Source of the DNA: Sabethes cyaneus
Taxonomy: Eukaryota; Arthropoda; Insecta; Diptera; Culicidae
Reading direction: 5' to 3'
Length of the DNA: 64,000 nt
Assembly (NCBI RefSeq): GCF_943734655.1
Contig: NC_071355.1
Location: 96,479,449 to 96,543,448, forward strand
The notes beneath the pieces were generated by a model, which worked only from the letters and a program-made list of their open reading frames with translations, was not told where the DNA came from and searched no databases. A program made the translations under genes and the position numbers. Positions 54,757 to 64,000 of the stretch are shown here, in pieces. Numbering within the stretch: the first letter of the stretch is position 1; each line of letters starts with the position of its first letter.

Positions 54757-55380
54757 TTAGTGCTTGCTAACACAATGATCCGTCTCTTGTGTGCTTGTCG
54801 CCCGCTTCTGATGTGCAGAGCAAGCATGTGGGTGGTTTAGCGCACCTATTCGCGAAATGGCGTTCTTTACCACTTCGCCTACCAACTTAGACAAATAAGG
54901 GATTTGCCACTTCCATACCAGATGGCCGAAACCCATGCACTTAAAACCGCGCTGCACGCGCCGCTTAATTTTGCCAAACGCCAACATTTTGTTGAGGATG
55001 GTCTCTGGTACATTGATGCTTGCGACTTGTATATCACCGTATGCCTTTCGCAGCTTGATATCTGCGGGTGCCACCTCAACTTTGAGTTGGCCCCTCAGAG
55101 CATTTTTCAGGTCGTAACCTCGTCGAGGTTTTTACACTCGGCAAGAGTACGCTGCGACAGGTCCTTGACCTGGCCTGCCTCACCCAGGGACTTGTTCACC
55201 ATTTTTCTTATACTTCGAGCTGTGGACCGTCGGGCATTTCCTTCGCCTGGGTGAGTCTTTACCACAGTGCACCTTATGAAGCAGATCAGCATACGACAGA
55301 TTACCTGTTAGCTTCACTACCAAGGCATCATCCTTGTGGGTCCTCTTCGACTTTGGCTTTGTTGTAGAGGCCTCCCTCGT
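54757..55380 (-). pseudogene. R1-like copy B: ORF1 (gag-like) with degenerate zinc knuckles
   Basis: Upstream frame: KSKRTHKDDALVVKL, NLSYADLLHKVH (a conserved ORF1 block), then in other frames LSQRTLAECKNLDEVTT, DIKLRKAYGDIQVASINVPE, GFKCMGFGHLVWKW (first CCHC knuckle, altered) and a second Cys/His cluster near 54840. ORF1 binds element RNA in this clade. On its upstream side the frame runs without a stop into the TTGGCG satellite, giving a 324-codon frame. Later knuckles are partly lost. Confidence 0.75.
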
Positions 55381-55396
55381 TGTCATTGTCGTTATC

Positions 55397-56182
55397 GTTG
55401 GCGTTGACGTTGGCGTTGGCGTTGGCATTGGCATTGGTGTTGGAGTTGGTGTTGACGTTGACGTTGGCGTTGGCGTTGGCGTTGGCGTTGGCGTTGGCGT
55501 TGGCGTTGGCGTAGGCGTTGGTGTTGGCGTTGGCGTTGGCGTTGGCGTTGGCGTTGGCGTTGGCGTTGGCGTTGGCGTAGGCGTTGGCGTTGGCGTTGGC
55601 GTTGGCGTTGGCGTTGGCGTTGGCGTTGGCGTTGGCGTAGGCGTAGGCGTAGGCGTAAGCGTTGGCGTTGGCGTTGGCGTTGGCGTTGGCGTTGGCGTTG
55701 GCGTTGGCGTTGGCGTTGGCGTTGGCGTTGGCGTTGGCGTTGGCGTTGGCGTTGGCGTAGGCGTAGGCGTAAGCGTTGGCGTTGGCGTTGGCGTTGGCGT
55801 TGGCGTTGGCGTTGGCGTTGGCGTTGGCGTTGGCGTTGGCGTTGGCGTTGGCGTTGGCGTTGGCGTTGACGTTGGCGTTGGTGTAGGCGTAGGCGTAAGC
55901 GTTGGCGTTGGCGTTGGCGTTGGCGTTGGCGTTGGCGTTGGCGTTGGCGTTGGCGTTGGCGTTGGCGTTGGTGTTGGTGTTGGTGTTGGTGTTGGTGTTG
56001 GTGTTGGTGTTGGTGTTGGTGTTGGTGTTGGTGTTGGTGTTGGTGTTGGTGTTGGTGTTGGTGTTGGTGTTGGTGTTGGTGTTGGTGTTGGTGTTGGTGT
56101 TGGTGTTGGTGTTGGTGTTGGTGTTGGTGTTGGTGTTGGTGTTGGCGTTGGCACTGGCGCTGGCGTTGGCGTTGGCGTTGGC
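55397..56182 (+). repeat. TTGGCG/TTGGTG hexanucleotide satellite with higher-order pattern
   Basis: About 130 hexamers. Most are TTGGCG. A block of TTGGTG occupies about 55971-56142. A variant string with GTAGGCGTAGGCGTAAGC recurs at about 55655, 55769 and 55895, i.e. every 114-126 bp (19-21 units), which implies segmental duplication within the array. On the minus strand the frame encodes a (PT)n run that continues into ORF1 of R1-B. Confidence 0.95.
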
Positions 56183-57194
56183 TAACTTATGTATTACTTG
56201 GATATCTATAAACTTTCCTACACACATTTTCATGTTAATTGTTTTTTTAGATATTACAACAGCCGACCACTTTTTACTGCCGCTATCGTAGCGAATGCTG
56301 CCTGCAGATTGCTTGATTTGTTTGTGTTTTCTCCGGATAACGTAGCATTTTGTACTTTGCAGAATTAATTAATGAACTTCCACCATCGTTCCCATTCACA
56401 CACAGTAACCGCAAGAAATAATCGGAATTTTAATTATACCATAAACTCATATTACTTTATTCAGGCGACTGCAGTGTAAAGTGTCGCTAATAAACTACAA
56501 ACCCCATAATTAGCACGTGGATCAAGCAAATCAGTTTTGAATTTATGATGCAGGAAAGGCAGGAAAGCAACACTTTGTTTGTTTTCTTAACACTTTCAGC
56601 TGACTGTGCACACTCCACTCTGGGCGCTTATTTTTCGGCAAATGTGCTATCGTAAATATGTTAAACAATTCCTATACAGCTGATGCGATGCAGCAAATTA
56701 CCCATCGTATGGTAACTAACCGCACGCTAACCATCGCGTCTGGTGCATAAATTGGAAAATTATCTCGTTAGGATATACAAAATGCCGTATTCTAGCAGCA
56801 TAATTGCTCCAACGTGCAATTTTCGTTAAATTCACACCCGCACACGTCGATTATTGTCCTGACATGCATGTCTTTCTCATATTGAAACAATTTAAGCAAT
56901 TAAAACAAGTTGGCTGGAGCCTAAATTTCGGTGCAAGCTTGCTGATTTTGTGTGAACATTGTATAATTATGATACCTACAACATACATAGTGTTTGGAGT
57001 GCAAAAATCGGTTATATTATTTGACAATTACAATTGCGATAATAATTGTGATAGGTAACTGAATGCGGGTAGGAATACTCAAATGTAATTATTAGATGCT
57101 GTTAGGTACAGAAGGCAGATTACTCAGTAATATGGTGCTGTTTCTGCGTAATTCTGAATCGTCTCTACCAAACATACCCAATAAATATTGCATG
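56183..57194. other. No recognisable feature
   Basis: AT-rich flank between the satellite and the next element. The frame at 56804-57058 shows no domain. Confidence 0.5.
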
Positions 57195-57196
57195 TA

Positions 57197-59336
57197 GGGT
57201 AATGTCGTTATCGTCGGGCCACTGTTATGATTGGGTCATCTCAATTTTTACAGTTTTAGTAACTCATAATATCTATGTACAAGCATTGTAATACTTCTTA
57301 CTGTGATAGTTAACTTTTCACAATATTGTGAGTTTCAATCGTTTATTCAAAACACGCGTACTGAATTCAGTGACTAAATCTGACAAAAAAAGTTTTGCAG
57401 GCGCAGTAAACTTTTCTTCGAGAAACGATTCATGAAATGCAATTTTGGAGATAAATGTTGAAAATGTATTAAGTGTGTTGTGTTTCACACGAAGATTAGA
57501 AAAATCCCTTCCAGTTAGGTGTTTGGTTAGGATAAGGTAAAATACTACAAAAGTGCTTATTATATAGGTCGGGCCACCGTAATTTGAAGCGTAGAAACGC
57601 CTTATTCGTTAGAGAATGTCTGTCACGTAAAATGTGATGAAATTAGGCTTAATTATTACGATAAAAACCTAGATTGTTGTTGTTTTTGACGTAGGACTAC
57701 GTCTTACGGCAAGTTTTGAGATAGGGTGTCATTCCAAAAAATCGAAAAATGCGAGCGTCACGAAAAATGAAAGGTTTTGAGCGCTAATAGCTCAGCGGTT
57801 TTCCGATCGATTTTCAATATTCTTACACCAATCGATCGGAATATCTTCTAAGAATTGACCCAAATGAAGAAAAGTATGGATTCTTAATGTTGAACTATTG
57901 AAAATTGAAAATAATGAGCCTATGTTTTACCAGAATTCTCGCTTCGTGATTGGTTGGAAGATTCTTTGCGATGATCTAAACCTATACCAATTTGATATCT
58001 GTGCTTGGGAAGTAAACCAAATCAAGTGACAAAGTTTCCTCATTTCAACAAGAATTCTTAACACCGCGGTTAAACCTAGACCATTTTGATGTCCTTGCTT
58101 GGGAAGTATTCCAGAAAGAGTGACAAATCCCCCTCGTACCAACAGATTTCTTACGAACGCGATTAAACCTAGTCCAATTTGATGTCTGTGTTAGGGAAGT
58201 GTGCCAGAAAAAGTGACACAAGTTCATTGTCCCAACAGATCGCAAATTCTTTACTCTGCGAGACGATTAAACCTTGGCGAATTTGATATCTGTGTTGGAA
58301 AAATGTGCTACAGCTGTAATGTTCGGTTATCATACGACTCTGTATGAAGGTGAAATTAGTCATCATCGATTCTGCCAATATCAAAAGCAGTTTTTTTGTT
58401 TGAAACAAAATTTCGGTTTATGAAAATATATTCGCTATGTTCAGATTGGCAAGAAGTATGCGGTATATACATTTTTATAAACACAATCCCGCTTTTGGGC
58501 CGAAAAACTGCTTCCGAAATTTGGATTTCCGACGAAAAGTCAATGACTGCTAGTTTCCCGTGAATACGCATGCTTACCGTTTCATTAGAAGTGTATTGAA
58601 AAGATGTGCTGTTGATAAAATAAGATTGAATTGGTGAAATCCCTTCAACGTGGGGAACCATGGGTAATAAAAACAATCTTTAATGTCAGTAAGGTAGCAG
58701 GAAAGCAATAGTTTGTGTTCTTGATTTTGTTAAATTGTTTTCAAATGCACAATTTTTTGAGAATTGAACGTATGCAATGTTACTATTTTGATAAATGTTA
58801 CATACAACGCATGTAGCATCTATATATGTTGCATATAGCATGTATACATGAAGAATCGAATGATTACAAGCATGAATACATGCTACTATCACTACAAAGA
58901 GTCTTACGTAGTCCTGCGTCACCTATATATGCGGTCGTGTCTTGTACACAACCCCTCTGATTTTTTTTTCAATGTAGTAGTACACTTCGGTAAAGGCGAT
59001 TGTAGATGTATTGATTTTACAAGATCGCCAAAATTTCGCAAGAATGTAATTAAAATAATGGATATTTTCACTTATATGGGCCGATGTGTACGGAAATCAT
59101 TCTTTTCATGTACCCAACCTGTACAAGGTGGCCCGACTATCACAACATTTTTTGTTTTCACGTAAATGCGAAATGCCTGTAACTTAGTTATTTTTCAAGC
59201 AACCAGTTTAGGATTTTGCAGAAATATACCTTATTCATAGACCTTTGCAACGATGTACTTAGATTTCCGAAATTCCTTTTGAAACGAAAGTTATGGTCGA
59301 ATGCCAAAAGGTGGCCCAACCACGACGACATTCCCC
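57197..59336. mobile_element. TA-flanked inverted-repeat element with subterminal repeats, split by H3
   Basis: Ends GGGTAATGTCGT (left) and GGGGAATGTCGT (inward from right), with TA on both outer sides (57195-57196, 59337-59338). The next block (GTCGGGCCACTG / GTTGGGCCACC) also matches. A GTCGGGCCACC word recurs internally at 57570-57581 and inverted at about 59126. Palindrome-family copy H3 is nested inside. No transposase coding was seen. Confidence 0.72.
57687..58969 (+). mobile_element. Palindrome-family repeat H3, complete, with extra internal segment
   Basis: Starts TGACGTAGGACTACGTC; tandem monomers at about 57977-58280; inverted motif GTAGTCCTGCGTCACC at about 58905; hairpin and CTGATTTTT at the end. 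Compared with H2 it has about 200 bp extra (58345-58560) between the monomers and the 3' part, which looks like an insertion. Confidence 0.85.
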
Positions 59337-59338
59337 TA

Positions 59339-59752
59339 CATATAATATATCATCCGTCTCCATTGCATTCTTGTAGCTCCATTTCTTTAAAAACAAATTA
59401 TCGTTAAACAAAATATTATATTTATTAGTATGTCATGTAACAGTTATGAGCTTTCCAGAAAAATTTAGAAAATAGGTGTCTCTTTGGTGTACACTAGATT
59501 TTTCTTAAAAAAGTGATTAAAATACCCTTCATTTGGTATCAAATTTATTAAAATCATTTTAGTAATTCAAAAGCTATGAATTTTTACAGAAAGGAAACTT
59601 GATAAAACCAGCTTTTCATGGAGTTGCTACATAGAAATACATAGAAAATGATTATTATAATTAGAACCGACTTTATGTTGTATAAATTCATGCTTAATAG
59701 AAATCGAAAATTAAAGTTTAATAAATAAAATTAATGAATGAATAGGTTTTTT
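59339..59752. other. No recognisable feature
   Basis: AT-rich spacer before the next palindrome-family copy. Confidence 0.5.
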
Positions 59753-60996
59753 TGACGTAGGACTACGTCTTTGTTTACTATCTGGGACTGGGTAGCACTT
59801 TGTGAAAACGAAAATAGAAGTGTAACGTTGAAATGAAAGATTTCAAATGCTAATAACTACTAAACTACTGAACGAAACTGAACAATTTATATGTCGTTGG
59901 AAAGATAAAATGATCAGCAATTTTATGGAGTGGGCGAGAGAGCAATTTTATGGACGGCGTAAGAGGGGGGCTCCTATACAAATGAAACGCAAATTTTCTC
60001 AAAACTCGAGAACTAATCAAGCAAATGGTAGTCGTTTTTCGATAGTGTACTGAGACCCCTTCCCCTTCTAAAAGGTGGGGCTCCCATACAAATGCAATTC
60101 AAATTTCATAAACCTAAAATTAATAAAACAAATAGAACCCAATTTGGCAAGGCAAGAATTGGTCAGAAGGCAAGAATTTTACTATGGCGTACTGAGACCT
60201 CTATCCCTTCTAAGAGGGGGGGCGGCTCCTATACAAACGAAACACAAATTTTCTTATAACTCGAGAACTAGTTAACCAAATGGAACCAAATTTAACATGT
60301 GGGGGTTTTTGGAGGCATAAATTTATTTTATGATGGTTTGAGACCCCTCTCCCCTGTGGTAGGAGGATAAGGACTCTCATACAAATAAAACAGACATTTT
60401 TGGCGAATGTGCCATATTTTCTGCTATGTAACAAGCGGTAAGCTGTGAAAGTAAAGTAGTAAAACCTTCTCGGAGCAAAATACAGTGAATCGACGCCGTT
60501 AAATTACGTACCTGTTGCCATTCATGTCAAAAGAGAAGGACATTCGAATGGCACGTCATAATTGCGATGAACGTGCTTTGGCTTTAATGTTATTTAACCA
60601 ATGACCCTTCTAAAGGTCACAAGCGAGTAAAAGTAAGATTATTGAAACATGTCAAGCTACGCATAAGTATATTTAATGCAATAATCTGTGGGCTGGTCAT
60701 TCATTACTATTTCAACCTTTATGATCCACACAAGTGAATTTAAAAAGAAATCTTCTATGTCTCAATGGTTGCAGGCGTTGTACTTATGAACCCCCGTTCA
60801 CGTATTTTCAAAGCCACCATTGCATTCAATGAAGAATTGAATCTGAATATTTCGCTCTCTTTTAAACATTCACTTAAACAGATTCTTATAAACATGCATA
60901 TGCCAGAAATGCAGTTTACATTAGTCTTTAATCTAATGATATAGTCCTACGTCACCCAATCATATAACCCGTAGGGCTGTATACCTTGTAGTTTTT
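59753..60996 (+). mobile_element. Palindrome-family repeat, subfamily G, complete copy (G1)
   Basis: Begins TGACGTAGGACTACGTC after a T run but then differs from the H copies. It contains three degenerate ~130-bp units (59930-60400) with GGGGCTCCNATACAAATG, ACTCGAGAAC and AAGCAAATGG words. Ends with ATAGTCCTACGTCACCC (inverse of the start), a small ACCC-GTA-GGG hairpin and GTAGTTTTT. The 3' two thirds are shared with G2 at 8190-8966. Confidence 0.83.
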
Positions 60997-61604
60997 CTTT
61001 ACAAAGAGATTTGTTTTCGTGTTACATTGATGTAATAAGAACGGAGGTAAAAATGATTACCTTATCACCAGCATTAGCGTCAATTACGTCGCCTTCAGGA
61101 AACAACCATTTCCCTTCTGCACTGGTCGAGACTGGTCTTTTACTTTTTTCACACAAATAAAAATGAAAGAAATCACGGTAGTCAGCTGGTGCGTAAAATA
61201 ATCCTCACGTAATTGAAATGCAAAAACGTGGTTCGTGGTTTCAGTGATTCGATAGTACCTGATTTTTGTGTCAATCTATTAACAGGGAATTTTTGAAAAC
61301 TTAACTGTAAGGAAATCAGTTCGTAGAACGTGTCTGATCTATTGATGTACAAAGTTACAAACGTTCAAAACTTGACCCTTTTTCGTCACGATCGTTGGAT
61401 TTTAATTTTGCCTCCGTAATGTAAGACTACGCAAAGCTGAAGTGATTTGATACTTTGATTCATTCCAATCATAGTTTATTAGTATTTAAAAGACTTGAAA
61501 TGCTTTTTGTTTGTCATTCGTTCGTCATGCACACTTTCCACTATTCCTACAAGAGCTTGTATCATCTAGTGTACCCTGACAGTGTAGTGCTTCAAATTTC
61601 CCAC
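60997..61604. other. No recognisable feature
   Basis: AT-rich sequence; one GTAAGACTACGCAAAG word near 61422 faintly recalls the palindrome family but is isolated. Confidence 0.45.
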
Positions 61605-61892
61605 TTAAACTGATGCCACTGTTCGCTCATATGTATGTCCCATCAAAGGATAATAGCGGAACGTTTCAAAGTTCCAATGGTTGATTGACAACCGGTACCG
61701 AGCTGTGTATGATGATATTTCACTCGACTCTTTGCACAGCAATTTGAAAGCAGAGTAGTAGCTCATTCGTTCGGCGGGTTGATCAGAAACGTCTGTGTAA
61801 ATCTCATTTAGGATACTGATTGTACTCTTCAAAGCAGGAATCAATTCCTCGCAATTATGTCTCCGAATGATGAATAGTGCTTGCATCTGCAT
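61605..61892 (-). other. Unrecognised 95-codon open frame, possible exon
   Basis: Minus-strand frame with natural-looking composition (LFIIRRHNCEELIPALKS, then SAFKLLCKESSEISSYTARY). It lies outside recognised repeats. AATGCAG just before the ATG could be a splice acceptor, but the pyrimidine tract is poor. A receptor-like (chemosensory) origin crossed my mind; there is no membrane segment to support it. Function unknown. Confidence 0.25.
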
Positions 61893-62830
61893 TTGGAATC
61901 GTTTCTTTCATAGTTGTTATTTACACTTCATGCTTTTATTTTCAGCTCAATCACTTGTTGTTGGTTTTTTACTATCTTTCACGTTATCCTGACACAAACA
62001 GAAATCTTTTGGAACATTTTGATAAAAAGCATGTCATTCAAAAATACACATTAGGTTCAATTGAAATAGACTTTACCTTATGAATTTGTGTTGATTCCAG
62101 CATTTCCCAAAAATTGTTTGAAATACATAGATTTGTGCTTCAGAAAATTCATTTCACAAGTAAGCCAACTATTTCCCTGAGCTAAAATTTTACTGTACAA
62201 AAACTATGCTAGATGAGTGTGTAACAGCTTGATAATTCTCAAAATGAATTTTGTCCAGTATCTTGTACCGTGCAACGTGCAGTTTACAAGCAACAATCTT
62301 ATTTTTTTTAACAGTGAGTTTCATTGCTCCCTTTTCCATGAAACCATCTGTGTACTCTAGGTCTCAGCTGGCGTAATATTTCTACACATTTACTTCAAAC
62401 AACTACCAGCAAAAACTCTCCTTTGGCCATTTGGGCACACTTTCTCATTCTATTTTACTACTTACAGACATTCAAATTAGCGCTTTGTGCCTACGTACGT
62501 CGGATATAGGCAGTACAATCAGCGAATATCCAGTAAGCGTAGGTTGAAGGACCGGATATGCCAATTAAGGACACTACAAGGATGCATTCATGGTTCAGTT
62601 GGAGGATGTCGTTCCGTTTTTTTTGTAACAACGTATCCTGATACTCTTAACCCATCTTCGTAATAACATTCGACTCACTGGACGGTCCTAATCATGCGGA
62701 GACTAGCCTAACCCTTGTGTACAGACAATGAAGATAGAATTAATTTTGCCAGTTCCACTTCGTATTTCCAACACTACTGGGATTAGCCATGAATGGTGCC
62801 GACCAACCGGATTGGCTGTCCGGTCAAACG
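61893..62830. other. No recognisable feature
   Basis: AT-rich sequence without a supported gene. Confidence 0.45.
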
Positions 62831-62833
62831 GAA

Positions 62834-62935
62834 TATATAAAAAGCGGGTCAGCGCCGCAGCCGCACGGACATTATCATTTATCGAAACGACTATTGGAAA
62901 TGAAGCTCTTTTGTGAACGACTGCTTAATCGGACA
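62834..62935 (+). promoter_or_regulatory. TATA-box candidate with a short leader and ATG
   Basis: TATATAAAAAG at 62834-62844 is followed by a GC-rich leader, an initiator-like TCATTT at 62875-62880 and an ATG at 62900 (ATGAAGCTCTTTTG), after which the frame closes within 12 codons or meets a weak GTGAAC donor. A tiny first exon encoding MKL-type residues is typical of insect cuticle and other secreted protein genes. The TATA-initiator distance (about 40 bp) is longer than usual. Confidence 0.3.
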
Positions 62936-63001
62936 TGAGGTTTATTTTTCGAATTCGCAATGAGATTAAACTTTAAATATTGATTCTACCTTAATTTTAG
63001 T

Positions 63002-63298
63002 AAAAATCAGAGGGGTTGTGTCTTGTACATGACTGCATATGCAGGTGACGCAGGACTACGTAAGTCTCTTTGTAGTGATAGTCGCATCCAGGATGTATCC
63101 ATCCGTGTAATCATTCGATTCTTCATATTTACATGCTACATGCGTTACATACAACAGTATGTATAAGTAGTAACATTGTATACGTTCAATCCTCAATAGA
63201 TTACAGAGTTATTTCTATGTGCATTTGGAAACAATTTAACAACATTAAGAATACAAACTATTGCTTTCCTACTACCTTACAGAAATTAAAGATTGTTT
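63002..63298 (-). mobile_element. Palindrome-family repeat H4, 3' end only
   Basis: Matches the 3' 300 bp of H2 in reverse: AAAAATCAGAGGGGTTGTGT, hairpin relic, GCAGGACTACGTAAGTC, ending in AATTAAAGATTGTTTT. At that T run copy H5 begins in the opposite orientation. Confidence 0.82.
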
Positions 63299-64000
63299 TG
63301 ACGTGGGACTACGTCTTACGGCAAGGTTTGGGATAGAGTGCCATTCCAAAAATCGAAAAATGCGAGCGTCACGAAAAATGAAAGATTTTAAGCGCTAATA
63401 GCTTAGTGGTTTCCAGGCCGATTTTAAATATTTTCACGCCAATCGATCGAAAATCTTCTACGCATCCACACCAATAAAGAAACCTGTTGATTTTAAAGCA
63501 CGTACTATTGAAAAATTGAACATAATGAAGCATTATCCAACTGGAAATCCTCGTTTCGCGATTGGTTGGATGATTGTTTACGATGATCTAACACTATATA
63601 CCAATTTGATATCTGTGCTTGGGAAGTAAACCAAAACAAGTGACAAAGTTCCCTCGTATCAACAAGATTTCTTAACACCGCGATTAGCACCCCTATTCTG
63701 TATTTCTAACGAATCTTTATTTCGTTTGACTTGTTTCTAACGAGATGTTTTGCCCGTTTGATTTTGCTGGCAAAAATTTCGTTCGAAATACCAATCCGTT
63801 CGAAATATAGAATAGCAGTGTAAACCTAGACCATTTTCATGTCCTTGCTTGGGAAATACGGCAGAAAGAGTGACAAAGCCCCCTCGTGCCAACAAATTTC
63901 TTACGAACGCGATTAAACCTAATCCAATTTGATGTCTGTGTTAGGAAAGTCTGCCAGAAAAAATGACAAGTCCATTGTCCCAACAGATTGTTATTTCTTT
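63299..64000 (+). mobile_element. Palindrome-family repeat H5, cut by the window edge
   Basis: Starts TGACGTGGGACTACGTC (one change from the family motif), then follows H2/H3 through the first three tandem monomers. A small MITE is inserted at 63687-63820. The 3' end lies beyond the window. Confidence 0.85.
63687..63820. mobile_element. 134-bp MITE inside H5
   Basis: Interrupts the H5 monomer between GCGAT and AAACCTAG. Ends CACCCCTATTCTGTATTTC (63688 onward) and, inward from 63820, CACTGCTATTCTATATTTC. TA at 63685-63686 and 63821-63822. No coding capacity. Confidence 0.78.

Noticed and set aside
55328..56291. NT/NA, VG and LV dipeptide frames
   Set aside because: Satellite artefacts, except that the PT frame is noted because it continues into ORF1.
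1..64000. Bacterial operon, phage or defence-type system
   Set aside because: No operon-like coding, no ribosome-binding pattern, and the whole content is eukaryotic transposable elements and satellites.

Overview
The window is nuclear DNA from an insect, most likely a mosquito (Culicidae). Its content is RTE-like, R1-like and other APE-type non-LTR retrotransposons, Tc1/mariner relics with DD37E spacing (ITmD37E, a family known from mosquitoes), a BEL/Pao integrase, Transib, hAT and piggyBac-type elements, a tRNA-derived SINE and many small inverted-repeat elements. The genus cannot be fixed by eye. No intact host gene is present; nearly every recognisable coding stretch is transposon debris with stops and frameshifts. 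Three places carry weak host-gene signals: a signal-peptide-like first exon on the minus strand (9691-9763), and two TATA-box regions near 47.3 kb and 62.8 kb.

Layout. 0.3-1.6 kb: Transib remnant with 298-bp inverted repeats and an exact 5-bp target duplication. 2.1-2.8 kb: (TTGGAC)n satellite. 3.5-5.5 kb: RTE-like element interrupted by an ITmD37E element, then a piggyBac-type MITE. 6.2-7.0 kb: second ITmD37E relic. 8.2-9.3 kb: dispersed repeat and MITE. 9.3-11.8 kb: transposon-poor interval with the candidate exon. 11.9-19.3 kb: a nested stack (RTE-like element split by an inverted-repeat element that is itself split by another RTE-like element; next to it an RTE-like copy carrying a SINE with a 13-bp target duplication). 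19.3-20.1 kb: (TGAAAAA)n satellite. 20.1-20.3 kb: second TTAA MITE. 20.3-24.4 kb: mostly featureless. 24.4-26.7 kb: tandem repeats and non-LTR pieces. 27.1-27.7 kb: (TTGGGA)n satellite. 28-32.6 kb: mostly featureless. 32.6-35.9 kb: R1-like RT, ITmD37E, BEL/Pao integrase and mariner scraps. 36.7-39.0 kb: non-LTR 'family L' split by a palindrome-ended repeat. 40.8-45.0 kb: RTE-like copy containing a family L copy with 12-bp target duplication, which in turn contains a hAT MITE. 48-55.4 kb: palindrome-ended repeat, RTE-like scraps and two R1-like copies, one split by a 1.7-kb TA-flanked element. 55.4-56.2 kb: TTGGCG/TTGGTG satellite reading in frame into the R1-like ORF1. 57.2-64.0 kb: TA-flanked element and several members of the palindrome-ended family.

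The most interesting items are: (1) the Transib remnant, whose ends match the V(D)J recombination heptamer and which keeps the RAG1-like C-terminal region; (2) a multi-copy family beginning TGACGTAGGACTACGTC, with internal ~100-bp tandem monomers, a second inverted copy of that motif near the 3' end and a terminal hairpin, an architecture like Helentron-associated elements (HINEs); (3) three long hexanucleotide satellites all of the form TTGGNN with the same strand orientation; (4) several two- and three-level nests with intact target duplications that give a relative insertion chronology. 'RTE-1', 'RTE-2', 'family L', 'R1-A/B', and palindrome-family copies 'H1-H6' and 'G1-G2' are labels used only in this answer. 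All family assignments come from motif recognition, without database searches.
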